NCBI GenBank assembly: GCA_010645155.1
Contig: CM021319.1
Location: 6,901,145 to 6,965,144 of the forward strand
Length of the DNA stretch: 64,000 nucleotides
Source: Tigriopus japonicus
Taxonomy: Eukaryota; Arthropoda; Copepoda; Harpacticoida; Harpacticidae
Reading direction: 5' to 3'
In this document: positions 26,229 to 39,374 of the stretch, one piece after another
How the letters are laid out: each line of letters opens with the position of its first letter
Numbering within the stretch: position 1 is the stretch's first letter
The notes under the pieces: generated by a model
The model's database searches: none
Seen by the model: the letters and a program-made list of their open reading frames with translations, nothing else
What the model was told of the DNA's origin: nothing
Program-made: the position numbers and the translations under genes

Positions 26229-29200
26229 TTCAGTTAGTGATGCGAACAAATTGGATGTTTATTTGTTTGTTTGTACATTTGTTTGGGTTTCTAAAATCTT
26301 TGGTTGTTTGGGGGTAAAGTTGTACCATTTCCAAATAAAAGCTGTGTTACATCCATCATTTTCATGATTTGTAAACGCGAGCGTCTAATGATAATTTTTG
26401 CCAGAATAAGTCATGTTAATGAAAGGATTTATTGGTCCAAGATATATTTTTCAAACAACTGGAACACTTAGTTTTGACTTTGGAAAGTTTTTAAGAAAGG
26501 TCATTGGTGTTTATGTTTTAGGTGTTTATTTATTAAACTCAAAGATTGGCACCATTTGCTTGTTTAACAATGCATTGACCAATTTGATTATTTTAATTTT
26601 TTTGTCTAATGTCACATCATTTTGGGATTAACTTCACTTTCAAAACAGCAGTACCTCTGGGAATTCTAATGTTTGTTTCAAAACCAGTTTGTACCTGGAT
26701 GTTGCTATTAGTTGTTGAAGTTGTTCATTTTGAACTTAATACAATAAAAGCTTGTTGCTGTCTCTTTTTTGCCTCACAAGTTTGAGGAAAACAAACTTTT
26801 TACTGGAAAAGTTTTTTCCAGTAAAAAGAAACTCATAGAAGAAAAGTGTCAACTTTTATTTTTTTTTAATTTTTTTATTTTTATTTTTACGTGTTAACCC
26901 TTCCACCACCCCCAAGTCCATTAAATTCGAGTTAGAATGGAACTTAGCATCTGATTTGATATGTCAGTCCATTTTTCCAATCAAAAGTCTCCTTTTGGTT
27001 GGATTTTTTTTCTCTGGCACTTCTTGGTTTGTTGGGCCTTTTCAAAGCTTCGCGTGTAGGCCGTTGTCACTAGTGTCAAGTTGACGCTTCTTCCCCATGT
27101 GCTTCTTTACTCCTGCATAAAGTAGTTTGCAAAGGTCATTCGTACTCATTTTCAACTTAACTTGAGTGTCCGCTTGGATTTGCTCTGACAAACTAGCGTT
27201 AATGCCATCATCCATCCAAAGTTCCTTAGCAACCAGGAACCGTGAAGTCGAAGGAACTGGAAGTTGCAGAACATTTGGTAGGGTTCTTCATCTTTATCTA
27301 ATCAGGAACAACAGGTGATCTGAACTGACTCATTGAAGGTGGGAGTCAGAGTTTTCGTTCCAATTCGTAATATTTTCAATTTGTTCCTGGCAAAGTGCGT
27401 ATCAAAATATTTTGAAAAAAAACTCGTGAGAAAAAATATTTTCAAAATTATCCGAAACGCCCTTAGTAACTGAATCGTGTTAAGTTTGAGAGATACTTTA
27501 TGTTATAGCTTACCTAACAATTCTTAAAAATAAAACCATTTTCTCAAATTTTAAGCATTTCAGAGAAGTGAGTAAGGTCGAAAAAGTTAAAAAGAGAAAA
27601 AAGAACTTGTTAAATTTGCATGATTTCATATAATGAATCTCGAAAGTGAGATTTAAAATCGATTATTAAAACACTACTCGTTTGAAGACGTTGACAATCA
27701 GGCAAGGCAAGTTCATAGTCGGAGCTGCTTTTCCATTTCACATTGGTTCTTGAGTAAGTACATTGTGTTTTTGCAAACGACTTCTGAGAAACACCAGTTT
27801 TAAACAGAATCTGGTTGATGTAATGGCTCCTTAAAATTCATTACCCTCATTGAAGCCAAGTCATAACAACTCAGGCTCAGTTTGCAACTCTGTTGAAAAG
27901 AGAAAGTTGGCCTTGCTTCTCTAGATACATTGCAATTAGGCTTTCATAAACAGCTGCAAATAGAATATGCGAAAAAATGTTTATTAGAAAAAATTAAAGA
28001 GTCGTGGTAAACCCAATTTTCTGCGGTGAGAGATGTACCAGGTTTGACTCTCCTCAATGAGCTATTCGTGAAACGTCTTGATTTATCAATTTCAATAACA
28101 TGGTGTTACATTTTTAAGAAAAATATGATTTTTATTTCCCTTAGGAGGGTCACGTGGGAGTATTCATCGTAGTCCACTTATTTCGGTTGATTTAGGTTTT
28201 ATATGAATTGACTTCTTTGTTGAATAAATATTAAATAAATTCTAATAATATTTCATTATTTTCAAGGTATCTATGCACTATGTGTAAACACATCGTGTTT
28301 GAAAAAGCGAGCTAAACTATTTCCTTTCCAAATACAAACAAAGATATGTTTTGCATTTTTTTGTAAAATGACATTTATGTGTTAAAACTAAGATTATGAA
28401 TAGTAGTGTAGTCAAATAAGCGAATAAAAGCACAGAAACGGATGAAAACAAAACAACAAAAAACGAACAAAAGAAAAAGGATTTTTCAACTCACACTTGG
28501 GTTGAAGTTCCACTTTAAATTATTGGAACAAATCATGACACAATTCGTCCCTTTTTCTGATACGTGGCCGAGAAAAAACGGTTCATAAATGATCCCCTGG
28601 AATGAAATGGATCTCCGAGGTCACATGATTGAATGATACCTTTTCAAGATGCAATTTTAACAAATAACGATCTACAGCGATCCGTGGCACACGGCTTTTG
28701 AGCGGTAAGAAGTGCTTAAAGTTCGTGGTGTGGTCGTGTTTTTCCTCGTGGAACTTCTCGGTGCTCATCAGTATGCATTGTGCCAAGTCAATTTTCCTGC
28801 CCCCAAAGTCCCCTTTTCCATTGAACCAAGTTGGATGGGTTCAAAAACAAATCTTTCACACTTGAAGTCGAGGAACCATCACCATGAACTTTTCCATCCC
28901 TCAAGATCCTTCTCAGGGAAAACAAGAAATGTTTCAAATGTTTCACCAAGAAGTGTGCCTCTTGGAATAATCAACTACGTCATCGAAAAAGATGCTGAGG
29001 ATCTGGAAAGGTTTGTGAACCTAGTGGTGCTGACAAATATGAAGATTTATGTTGTCATGTTTTACATGTCTCTGGTTTCAATGAAAGTGCAAGCACATTA
29101 CATTGTCTTTCATGAAGACGATTAGTAATATCATAGTTCCTTGTACATTTGGTGCCCATTAATGACAACATACAAACAGGTCTCATACCTTTAAAGTTAG

Positions 29201-29960
29201 ACTTTTGTTATACGATTATGCAGGGTGTTCAGCAGACCTGTGTCAATTTCAACACGTAATTACTTCCAATCATATTGGTTTTAAAAGATTATTCATTACT
29301 ACAACATGGTTGCAAAACTTTTATCAATTGCTTGGTTAATTGATGAATAGCAGAAATCCCAGAGGTTTTAGTGTAAGATCAACTGATGGTTGACAAACAA
29401 GATCGTCAGCTCACCTTTCTCCTTGAAACCTCACGATTTTTTTGCTCCGCAGCAAAAAATAAATCATTCCTTATACACATCTAGTGCAGACTTGTTGAAA
29501 CAAGAATGATTTTCAAATGTTTTTTCTTATGGACTGTTGATCAAAAAGAATGCTTGGCCGTGTGCAGTAGGTTTGGAAAATCTTAAAACTAGTTGTACCT
29601 AACTGTAAACTAAATGAAAAAAGTCACATAAACCCCACTACCTACATTTTGCCAGAAACTTTGCTTGGATCACATCTACATTTATTTCAAGGCTTTCTGG
29701 GCTCATACAGAACTAGTCAGTTGATTTTATTAATTTGTGCTTTGTACGATTACTTGGATTAAAGTGGATTAATTGAGGTGTTCCTGGTTTTAACTAATCA
29801 GGTTTATTCGTGAGGTAATGTCAATATATATCAAATGTGTTATGAATGTATGAAAAACGTTATATTTACCAATGAAAGAAAAGTAAACAAGTTCACATTG
29901 TTCAAGTAAAATTCCTTGCCAATCCTTTCAATAATTGTTTTTTTTATATTTTTTGCTTTT
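26229..29960. other. AT-rich spacer
   Basis: No supported gene. At 26795-26830 a short palindrome TTTTTACTGGAAAA / TTTTCCAGTAAAAA occurs. An open frame without ATG at 28712-29125 is discussed in the findings. A solo CAGGGTGTTCAGC at 29222 resembles a DNA-transposon end. Confidence 0.4.
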
Positions 29961-30245
29961 GATTTGTCGCTTTTAGTAGTAACATACATATTTTGTTCAC
30001 ATCTTGTCCTTCTTTTCAATGCAATTCTAATATGAACGCACTTTTGAGCATTATTGATTTGTCGCTTTTAGTAGTAACATACATATTTTGTTCACATCTT
30101 GTCCTTCTTTTCAATGCAATTCTAATATGAACGCACTTTTGAGCATTATTGATTTGTCGCTTTCAGTAGTAACATACATATTTTGTTCACATCTTGTCCT
30201 TCTTTTCAAAGCAATTCTAATATGAACGCACTTTTGAGCATTATT
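29961..30245. repeat. Tandem array, 3 x 95 bp
   Basis: Three head-to-tail copies begin GATTTGTCGCTTTTAGTAGT at 29961, 30056 and 30151. Copies 1 and 2 are identical where compared; copy 3 has two changes (TTTCAGTAG and TTCAAAGC). The near-identity implies recent amplification or gene conversion. Confidence 0.92.
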
Positions 30246-33200
30246 GTGACCGAGTTTTTGGAAATTCGTGGGATACTACCAGGTTTCATTCGCATTTACC
30301 CGCACATTTGACACGGGATACAGGGTCAGGCATCTTTGCTATTGCAAGGCTTCAACCGTCACTTAATAGTTAGGGACTATTCTGTAGCTTGTGTCAGTAA
30401 CGTTATGTTATTATGTCAGTTACTTTGAAAGGCTTTATATATCTTGCTTATTCTAAACTCCAAAACTCATCTAAAAACGTTGCAAATTTTCATTTAAATT
30501 GCATAATTTGCATTTAAGTTTTTTTAAATTTAATTTAAGGCAGGATTGGACTATTTTTTAAATACTATTCCTGACCAACCCACTATTCAAGGGCTGTACA
30601 GATCTGCCAACAGTAACTCATTGGTAGATCAAATTTCATATAAACGGTAATTTTATAAACTATATTAATCATTAACTCTCTTCACAAGGAATCCCATTCC
30701 TTGTAGTGGTATTAAGAAATCCGCCCCCCTACCACCACCGAAAAAAAAATAATGACAAACTATTTTACTTTCAAGAGTAGACAAGTTTAGCAAAATGAAA
30801 TCGGGGTTTTGCAAATAGAAAAGTAATGCAAAATGTCTTTCAATGTGTCACATTCATCATCGAAGTAATTCATAGATTGGAACTCATTTCCCAGACCATT
30901 TTTCTGGCATGCCTAATTGCACCCACCCCTGTATACCTTGAATGCCAGTTTGTCACTACATCCTGGGGTTCTTTTTTGCTTTATGAAAGCACTCAAGTCG
31001 TGCGGGAGCTGGGTTTAATCTCCCCTCAATCTGATCCTAATATCATCATCACGAAGCATCATCCAAAAGATCATGGTGGTGGGTGTTTTCCCCTCTTTGA
31101 TTGGAAGTACTTTTGTATTCATCCACATGCCATACCACAGATTCAATTGTTTGACAATTTGACGGGATATTGTGATTTCCCCGTGGGTGACTTTTGAGAC
31201 AATTCTACAAAAAGGTGAACAAAATGTAAAATCACAAGTTTATTGCTGCATCTTCAATATCGACACATGTACTGTGTAACTCAAAAATGCGTTTGACTTT
31301 CAACAGCGATGCTAATCTTCCAAGTCTTTGACCAAATAAGGTTAAATAATTTATAAAAACTTAGTAATCCAGAAAAGGGAATCAAGTTGATTGTTCCCCA
31401 GTTCCTCCTTCTTATTCCATTCCTTGTTAGGATGATGCATTTTCTGTTTGTAGATTGTCTCTAATGGTGCAATATAAATATTGATGATTGAAAATAAGTT
31501 TATGTACGTACATCATCAGAAGTTGCTTGATCAGACTGCGACTTTGTTGCCATTGTCTAAAGAGAATGCCTCCTCGTTGATGGGAACATTGTTACGCCAA
31601 CAATCTACTACCATCATATTATTCCTTGGAAAAATGTTTCCCGGCAACCTCGTGATGGCTCTTTAAGTATAACTGTATTGGCAACACTGTCAAAATTGAC
31701 TCCAGCGCCGTTTTTACAGAACTAGTTATCATTGGCTCAAACTGCTTCCTCAACAGAAGAAGCCTTGTACTGCCATTCACTTTATACTTTGACTTTTAGG
31801 AATAATGAAAGGGGAGAACTATTTACCGAGAGATTAGTTTTTGCCAGTGACTCAAACACAAGAAGAAGGACGTAAAGTGTGGCATTCATGTGTGCATTGT
31901 GTGCTTTCTGACACGATGATATGCAGGTAGAAAGTAAGACTTTCTCACTCGGGTATGAGCATGGTATTTGTAAGGATAATTTCCTTTTAATTGCTACTTA
32001 TGATCTGGAAAACTGGCATGAGAATTTATTTTCTACCTGGAGAAAAAATAACTTCTCAACTTTCAAGACTTCTCAATCGATTAAGTCTAGTTAGAACCGC
32101 AACTCTTGACGTCCCAGGGTCAAACTAATGTATCAAAATAAACGAATCCACATGTTGCGCTTGTGGTTTACAACTTCTTTTTTTAAATTTCAAAACTTAT
32201 TTGTTTAAGCTTAAAACGATATATCTTTTTTAAGGCGAAAGAAAAAAGCGCAAAGTAGAATGGAGTGTTGTCCATGACTCTCTTTGGTCGGATTTTCCTT
32301 GTACCAAGCCCTCCCACCCAGTTTCCGGTGCTTCCAGATTCTCACATGGTCAAGATTGGCTCTGGCCATTTCTCCTTCCATTTCTGCTCCTGTGGCTGTT
32401 GTGATTTCCCTTCAGTTTCTTCACAATGGTTGGTCTTTGGCCTTTTTGGAACCTCTATTACAACCCCATCACCGATTCTTTCCCAAAGAGTAGATAAAAT
32501 TCGACAACTGATTTTGATATTTATTCAAAGATTAATAGAGTTTTGACTTAGCATTCACCGGCACTTGTCCAGCGTCAGCAGTTGTGCTTTAAATTCTAGC
32601 TCTAATCTACCTTTAAGTAATGCAATCAATGTTTGATGACAGAACACACTCACTCATCTAGGTTGGGAATGCAGTTGGTCAGACTCTCTTTTTGTACGTA
32701 GTTCTTCCTCATCCCATGACACTAAGTGCCTCATCAAGCCTGATCCACTTATATTGGGACCACTTGTGGAGTTGGGTCGCTAGAATGGAACAATACCGAC
32801 CGTTGAGAGGTGCCATAAAATCCCTCGTTCCAAATATTGGCTCGTGATTCGAAAGGGATCCAAATACCATGCTTGCAAAAATTATGCCATGTTTTCTCAT
32901 TCATCATTGATCATTGACGTGGCGAGTTTTTCCTCGCTTTGAACATTTTTGTGGAACTAGTACATACTCAATTGGTAAATTTCTGATTCCGAATGCTACT
33001 TGAATGTTGGATAAAAAACTGTTCTCGGCACTCAATTAGGTCTAAAAGTCTTTAAAAATTTTAAGGAAGACAAATAATTAGGGCTTGAAATGGAAGGTAA
33101 ACGTTTTATAAACCTTTCATCTTTTTCAAAAAAAAAATATTTTTCCTGTAAAGCTTTTTGAAAAGCTTTTTTCGTTTTAAGCGTCTTATTTAGATCTGCA

Positions 33201-33977
33201 TGTATAAAAATTTATTCTGTCAGCGACAAGTTTTCTTTCCGTTAACAAAGTTATTAGTTCCCTGTCGCATTAAAATCATTCTAAAACTTTGAGTTTCGCC
33301 CTTTTTTTTCTTTACCTCCATTTGGATCTTTTTGTCACTTCTCAACATTCTACGCATTAAAGTTTCCACCTAATTTAGAGCACTTTGAAAATACGAACTG
33401 TTACGAAGATACAAATATATCAACTCGATTTGCTTTCATGAGTGCACTCATCTGAAAACCTCGTTATGTGAAATTTGGTTCCTCTTTACCCAAGAACTTA
33501 GTTTTATAACTGTGTGTCTTAGATCGTAGTTTGTGTGAAGTTTTATCGCTATTATCTAAAATTTCGCTGCTAAAGTTAAAACACGATAGAATATTGGGTC
33601 TGTAATTTTTCAGAATTTGTCACCTTAAAGCAACCTTGAAGTTGGTTAGGAATGTAGTAACCAAGACATCCAACTTGTCAAAATCACAATTTCAAATGAC
33701 ATTGTTCTGAAAGATCTGTTAGTGGTATTGTATCCCTTATTTTTCAATCATAGAAATTATTTTTCTAACATATAACCCAATTTCTTTTCCTTATTCAAGC
33801 TGGAAGACTGAATTATGAAGGATTCTGTGAAGGCTATGAATTGATGGAACAAAAAAGTGAACGTCATATGTTATTGAAGATTTCTTCCTATGTTTAGTGA
33901 CCATTAGAAGGCGGAAAAATAAGTTGAATAAAATGGCAAAAAAGAAATTTTTATTTTAAAAATTTGGCCAAAAAGGT
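30246..33977. other. Spacer, no supported gene
   Basis: An ATG-started 123-codon frame at 30826-31197 (+) and overlapping frames at 32265-32546 lack family features and splice context. Otherwise the stretch is AT-rich. Confidence 0.35.
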
Positions 33978-34377
33978 GTTTTTTCTAGCAATAGAGGTTA
34001 TGAAGAATTGATTGTTGTCTTTCGCTATGGACGCTCCCAAGACCTGCCGCGTAGACACGCTTTAGGCCAGCCTGCACTGTCCAGACACATAGGAAGAGAC
34101 AAATTACCTAACATTTCAAGTAAATTTGCCAACAATGTCACCAACCAATGTCCTTTTTGATATCGGTAAACAATTATGATACTTATTTATCAGTACAATA
34201 TCACACATATTGCGAAATAGTTAAAATTATGTTGAGTTTTGTCTCTTCCCGAGTGCATGGACAATGCTGGCTGGCCTTTAGCGATGTCTACGCAACAGGC
34301 TGGTGGGGCGGGAATGGAGGGCGACAACAAACAATTCTTCACAACCTCTATGGGCAAAAAAAAGAGTTTCTAGCTAA
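33978..34377. repeat. Long fold-back element
   Basis: GAAGAATTGATTGTTGTC on the left pairs with GACAACAAACAATTCTTC on the right. GCGTAGACACGCTTTAGGCC pairs with GGCCTTTAGCGATGTCTACG. The arms are about 125 bp with scattered mismatches around a central loop of about 140 bp. The outer ends are TTTTTTCTAGC and GCTAGAAACTC-like. Confidence 0.7.
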
Positions 34378-34876
34378 AAATGAATAAGAAAATTTACTTT
34401 TTCTCAATTTGTTATTTAATGGGCCATGTTTACTCTAGTTCGTTCGTTTTTTTTTGTCGGCATACATTTTGTTTCCGATCTTTAAGCCAACGCTTTTGGG
34501 CTCGTTTTTTCACCTTGGAAAAAAACTCCTCAAAAAAATTTTGGATCTGAAAATTGCGAACAAAAGATTTTACTGCTTTAAATTTCTAAAAAATGTGACT
34601 GTAAGTAAAAAATAAGTCGTGAAGTCTAAAAAGTTTTTTTGTTTTCACAACAAAAACAACTTTTTAATAAGTGTCAAGTAAAAACTTTTTAATTCTCGCT
34701 CTAGTAGTCAACCACAAATTATTGATTTTTTTATTAATTTTATTTTATTTTTTATTTAAAATTATTCATTAAACCACATGTATTTTTTTCACAACTGGTG
34801 TGCATGTCTTTTTAAAGCCTTTGTTTTCACGATGTTTCTATACATTCAGTGCTTCACTTTCCCCCTTCTGTTACAG

Positions 34877-35034
34877 TGTTTCCTCAACCAAATGGATTGG
34901 CTTCGAGAACCCATTGGAAATGGTGCCAAAGTGCATCTGCCTGAAGATCGTCGACACCACTATGACAAAAATCTGGATCTGTTTTCATCTCACAGATTGG
35001 ACCCCTCCACTGTCCTCAAGACTCGTCGGTTCAG
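34877..35034 (+). CDS. Possible internal exon, unrecognised
   Basis: A strong acceptor (CACTTTCCCCCTTCTGTTACAG) precedes an open segment reading CFLNQMDWLREPIGNGAKVH then LPEDRRHHYDKNLDLF then SSHRLDPSTVLKTRR, ending at a weak donor CAG|GTTCAT. The composition looks coding-like, but a second frame is also open and no family is recognised. It would start at phase 0 and leave two bases. Confidence 0.28.
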
Positions 35035-35084
35035 GTTCATTTGTTATTGCACGCTCTCTCACCCACTCACTCACTCTATCTCCA

Positions 35085-35125
35085 GCTGACTGACTAACTG
35101 ACTCACTGACTGACTGATGGACCAG
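35085..35125. repeat. CTGA-type microsatellite
   Basis: GACTGACTAACTGACTCACT and the following bases form an imperfect tetranucleotide run, preceded by a CACTCACTCACTC run. Confidence 0.8.
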
Positions 35126-38100
35126 CAAAGGGTTAATGCTAGTGATGCCACCAACCAACAGACTTCTGGTATGTCTATTGCCGTTTTTAAGCCGATCAAT
35201 CACGGTGTTTGTGATGGCTGATAACTTGAAATGGAAATTTCTTAACAGATTGTGATGATTTGACTCAGACTATCATTCGTAACAAGATTGATTTTAATGT
35301 AGTTTAGTTATTCCGGTGTAAATAACTGAAACCCGAATAAAAGTGCTTTTCTGGGGTGAAAAAAAGCCAAAAAAACCCTCGTCTTTTATACCAAAATATA
35401 CAAAAATACACTTTCAAATCAATAACTCAACTGTCAAGAATACATTTAGATGAGTTTTCAATTAGAAAGTAAAGAAACTTCATCAAACTGAACTTAATTT
35501 GTCCAGTTTTGAACTTCTTGATCACTGAAAATGCGGCTCTTTTGGACATGACTAAAATCTATACAATAGAATTGAGTTCGTAGATTTGTAGAAATGTCAT
35601 GGTTCAAAAATATTTTGGAAAACAATGTACGGTTTTAGCATCATAAAACTTCATTTTGACTTTTTGTCGAACAACAAACGTTTTATTTTTATTTGCTGTC
35701 TAATGAATTTGCACCAATCACGTAATAATTAGGCCCTTTTTTCATAAATCTCACATCCAGGGGTAATCCAAATATGCAATGCAGAAGTCTCTAGGTCTAT
35801 CTGTGCAAAACACAATAGGACTAATCTTGTTCTCCATGGGTTTTCAGGCCTAGAAACATGTGTGAACACGATGCGTTTTAGAATTTTCATTTAAACATAA
35901 TCAACCAGAGAGAACACTGTGCAATCAGAGTGATCCAACCTTACTAAGAGGGGATGATCACCCAGCACGTTGTATCGCTGTATGTACTACCTAGAAAAAC
36001 AAGCCGAAAGCGGTTGACACGAGATATTTTCAGAGATAATTATTTCCTCCCGTTGGAATGGCGGCCACTTGGAGCGCACCACAATCATCACTGGATTAGA
36101 TGGGTGAAGCCCACACCAACACTTGGCTCAATTACAATGATTGACGTCACTTGAAGAGGAATTATCGGGAATAGCAAGCAGGATGGAGAAAATAAGAGAG
36201 GCGAGAAAAGGATAGGAAAGAATCAACAGTACCAACTACGGGAAAGTCACGATCCAGCCATAGATCGTTGATTAATTACTAGATAGCGTTCAACCTGCCC
36301 AATCAGCCTGAGGCGAGGGAAGGCTACGTGCATTAACACTCTCACTGCTGTTGAGTGGACAGTCAGAGTTGCCAAACTTGCAATGGAAAGGTCTTCAAGT
36401 TTGTAATTTTGGGTGGACTTATAAAGGTTTGTTTCTTGATTATGCTCTACCAGGTAAGATAACAAAAAAACTCCAACAGTGATTGGCATACAGCCATAAG
36501 TTCACTCCATTCAAAATATTTTTGTTGATGTTCTTTCATGTTTAAATCAAATTCCCGACATCCTTACCTTGTGAAGCCTTGAGATGCTTCAGTGAAACCT
36601 TCCTTACGTCAAGAAAAACCCCAATTTCAAAATCTTATTGATGAACAGAGTTATATCTTAGATATGAATCCGGATTTTTTATGTGCAACACTGCATTAGT
36701 AGCTTTTAAGCAAAGTCAATCCTTGTCATTGTTCACATTTGCCAGGTCACACATTTCAAATCTTCCCGCACTTTTTTTCCCTCAACAGTTGACAACCAGT
36801 GACTCATTTTTTTGGATACACTCGATACACTCCCTCTAGTACTTAATAGTTCTCAATGGATCGAGCGTGCAAAATCCCTTAGTGGACGCTTCTCGATGAT
36901 GACTTTTAGATCAAAGTTGGAATGGGCAAAACAAAAACACGTCTCTTATGAGGAATCTTAAAAGGTGGAAGCAAATAATTAGTTTCAACATGAAATGCAT
37001 CTGGCAAAAGGCATCCAAAAACTCAATTTGAAATGTCAAGTACGGTGTTGAAGTGATGAATTGAGCGCTCAACGTCTTGCCAATTTTCATCTTGATTACT
37101 AGAGCAGGTTTTAGATGACTGATTTTTATATGGCATTTAAAAAAACATTAACTCCTCCTTAGCAAGTTGAAATCCTTTCAGTTGCTTCAAATTTTGGCAA
37201 GAACCCTCGACCTAAAAGGTATTGCATCAGATTAAGCTATAAGCACAATAGGAATATATTTCAAGTTAACTTTTAGACTCAAAAGTTCAGCTTTGTTGGG
37301 AAAAGATTGCTTTTTGTAATGTGTGCTAAAAGCTTTCATTTTTTTCGGTGTTTTTCGTTGTAAATGGATCAATTTCGTTTGGTGTGGGAGGGCTCCTTGA
37401 CTAGAAAATACTAGAGCTCTATATTAGAAAGAGTACGATCATATCCAACGTCATCTAGTTCATTCTGCTCGCAACTGCTCACTGTTCCCAAAAGGATGCA
37501 CAAGTACCCTCTAAGCTTAACAAATTTTCCAAAATGTGAGACCAACATAACAACTTTTGACAAACTAAAGGGCCTAGAACCTTAATGAAGGGGTCCAAAA
37601 TAAACTATTAGTGTGTTTCAAATGATTCAAGGCTGAATTACCTGTAAAATTAGGTTTAAAACCTAAAAGACCAAGAGAAAAATGAATATCTCACCCCTCA
37701 TTCTGATAAATGTTTTTTTGGAGAAAAGGTTCGAAATCAGGGCTCTTGCCATAAAAAATGTGGCACATAGAACATTGATAAAGAGGACCATGCTGAGTTT
37801 TCCTTTCTTTCCCCTTTCAACCCTGAAATGTTGAGTCAAGTCTTTCGTCCTTGTTTTCTCACTGGGTTCAGTCAGGAACCTCTCACCACAGGACGCAAAC
37901 TTCAGCTGACTCATAGCCCAAGAAGGCCCTTAAAACGGTGCAGCTCTGCAGTGAATTTGAATGAAATTGCCAAAAGACGATAGAAAAAAGTGTTTGATAG
38001 CAAACATCACTTCAGAACCAAGTTGCAGCATGAGATAGCGCTCCTTTTCCTGCCATCAATTTCTTTACCAATGTTTTCTGTTCTCAGGAATTAGTCAAAA

Positions 38101-38540
38101 CTGAGCTGCTTCAGACCAATATCTCGCACAAAATTGAGAATGGATCGCAATTAAACGCATGTATAACTTGAATCTAATAATACCAACTTCAGACAACGGG
38201 TTCAATTATACATGGATGAAGTTTCATGAAAATTGAGCATGTTTTTGGACAACTGGGGCCCTGTTATTATCAGGGTGACTTGTTCCAGTTATTTGAGGTA
38301 CCGCGTTGTTTAGGTGGCGTTATGTTTTGTCCCGTATTTTTTTGGTAAGAGTGTTCTTATTATCTTTGTACAGTCTTTTTTTATTCTTGTTAAATTTTTA
38401 ACTACTCCCAAACATCAATTTCAAAACCTTCTCTACTTCATTGTTTGCAATGAAAGTGAAAACTGAAGGGCCATTGGTTGATCATTGAGATGTCAAACTT
38501 TGAATGGTGTTGTGTTTTTCGGAGCCAAACGAAAACTGGA
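35126..38540. other. Spacer, no supported gene
   Basis: Short ATG frames such as 37663-37914 (-) and 36247-36489 (-) have no family or splice support. The stretch is AT-rich and single-copy in appearance. Confidence 0.35.
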
Positions 38541-38808
38541 CTCGCAACCTCAAACAACATGGTCGTACAACGGTAGGCTGCATGTTAATGTACTTACTTC
38601 AAAAGCGAGAGCACACCAAAATCAAGTTAAATTAACCGGCCTCAAGTATATATTCCTGACAACTCTTGTGTTTGAAAGGCAGCACCTAGGGAGAGTATAC
38701 ACTTGATGAATGTTAATTCGACTTGATTTTAGTACACTCTTGCTTTTGAAGTAAGTACGTTAACCTGCGGCCAACCATGGTACGACCATGTTGTTTGAGG
38801 ATGCGCGT
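38541..38808. repeat. Fold-back repeat with about 95-bp arms
   Basis: The left arm CCTCAAACAACATGGTCGTA...GTACTTACTTCAAAAGC is matched inverted by GCTTTTGAAGTAAGTAC...TACGACCATGTTGTTTGAGG. The arms are about 90% identical by eye. The right arm ends exactly where MITE copy 2 begins. Confidence 0.85.
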
Positions 38809-39112
38809 AGTGATGTGTTTCGAACTAGGAGTGCTGCAAGTTTTAACACGGAAGTTTATCGTTGTTAAAAAGGGCAGATTGTATTGAGTTTTGTAGAAAG
38901 ACCTAAACAGAGACCAATTTGGTAACACTCGAACTAGTTCGATTTCGAGTTTCATGGATAGTTATAAAAATGGATTTCGAGTTGGTAGTGTTGCCGTATT
39001 TTATGACAGATAAGGTCTATTGCCTTTTGAAAAGTTTAGTTGTGGTCAGATTTTTGACCCCAAAAACCAAAATGGCAAAACTGCCAAAAATCCAACTCGA
39101 AACATATCAGTA
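38809..39112. mobile_element. 305-bp MITE family, copy 2
   Basis: Aligns throughout with 6218-6522. The ends are TAGTGATGTGTTTCGAA and TCGAAACATATCAGTA. The shared interior includes TATAAAAATGGATTTCGAGT and AAAAATCCAACTCGAAAC. It is non-coding and abuts the fold-back repeat to its left. Confidence 0.8.
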
Positions 39113-39374
39113 ATCTAAAGACAAGAGCAATGTTTTTAAACAAAACATGATATCATATCACTTATAATGCACTCAAAGCAGTTGTTTGGATAACACATTT
39201 CTTAACTATTTAGAGAACACTTTGTTGTGTATTCAGGCGAAATTACAAGTAACTACTCGTATCTCTAATAGATTCATTATTCAAATTTACGATTCTTGAA
39301 GAACCATGTTCAAATTGGACTAAAATCGAAACTTAAAACATCAACATTTTTTTTGAACTTAACGTAACCCAACT

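Noticed and set aside
29961..30245. Possible CRISPR array
   Set aside because: It is a contiguous 95-bp tandem repeat with no spacers, in a eukaryotic sequence.
30826..31197. 123-codon ATG frame
   Set aside because: No recognisable domain, signal or splice context; its length is within chance expectation for this much sequence.
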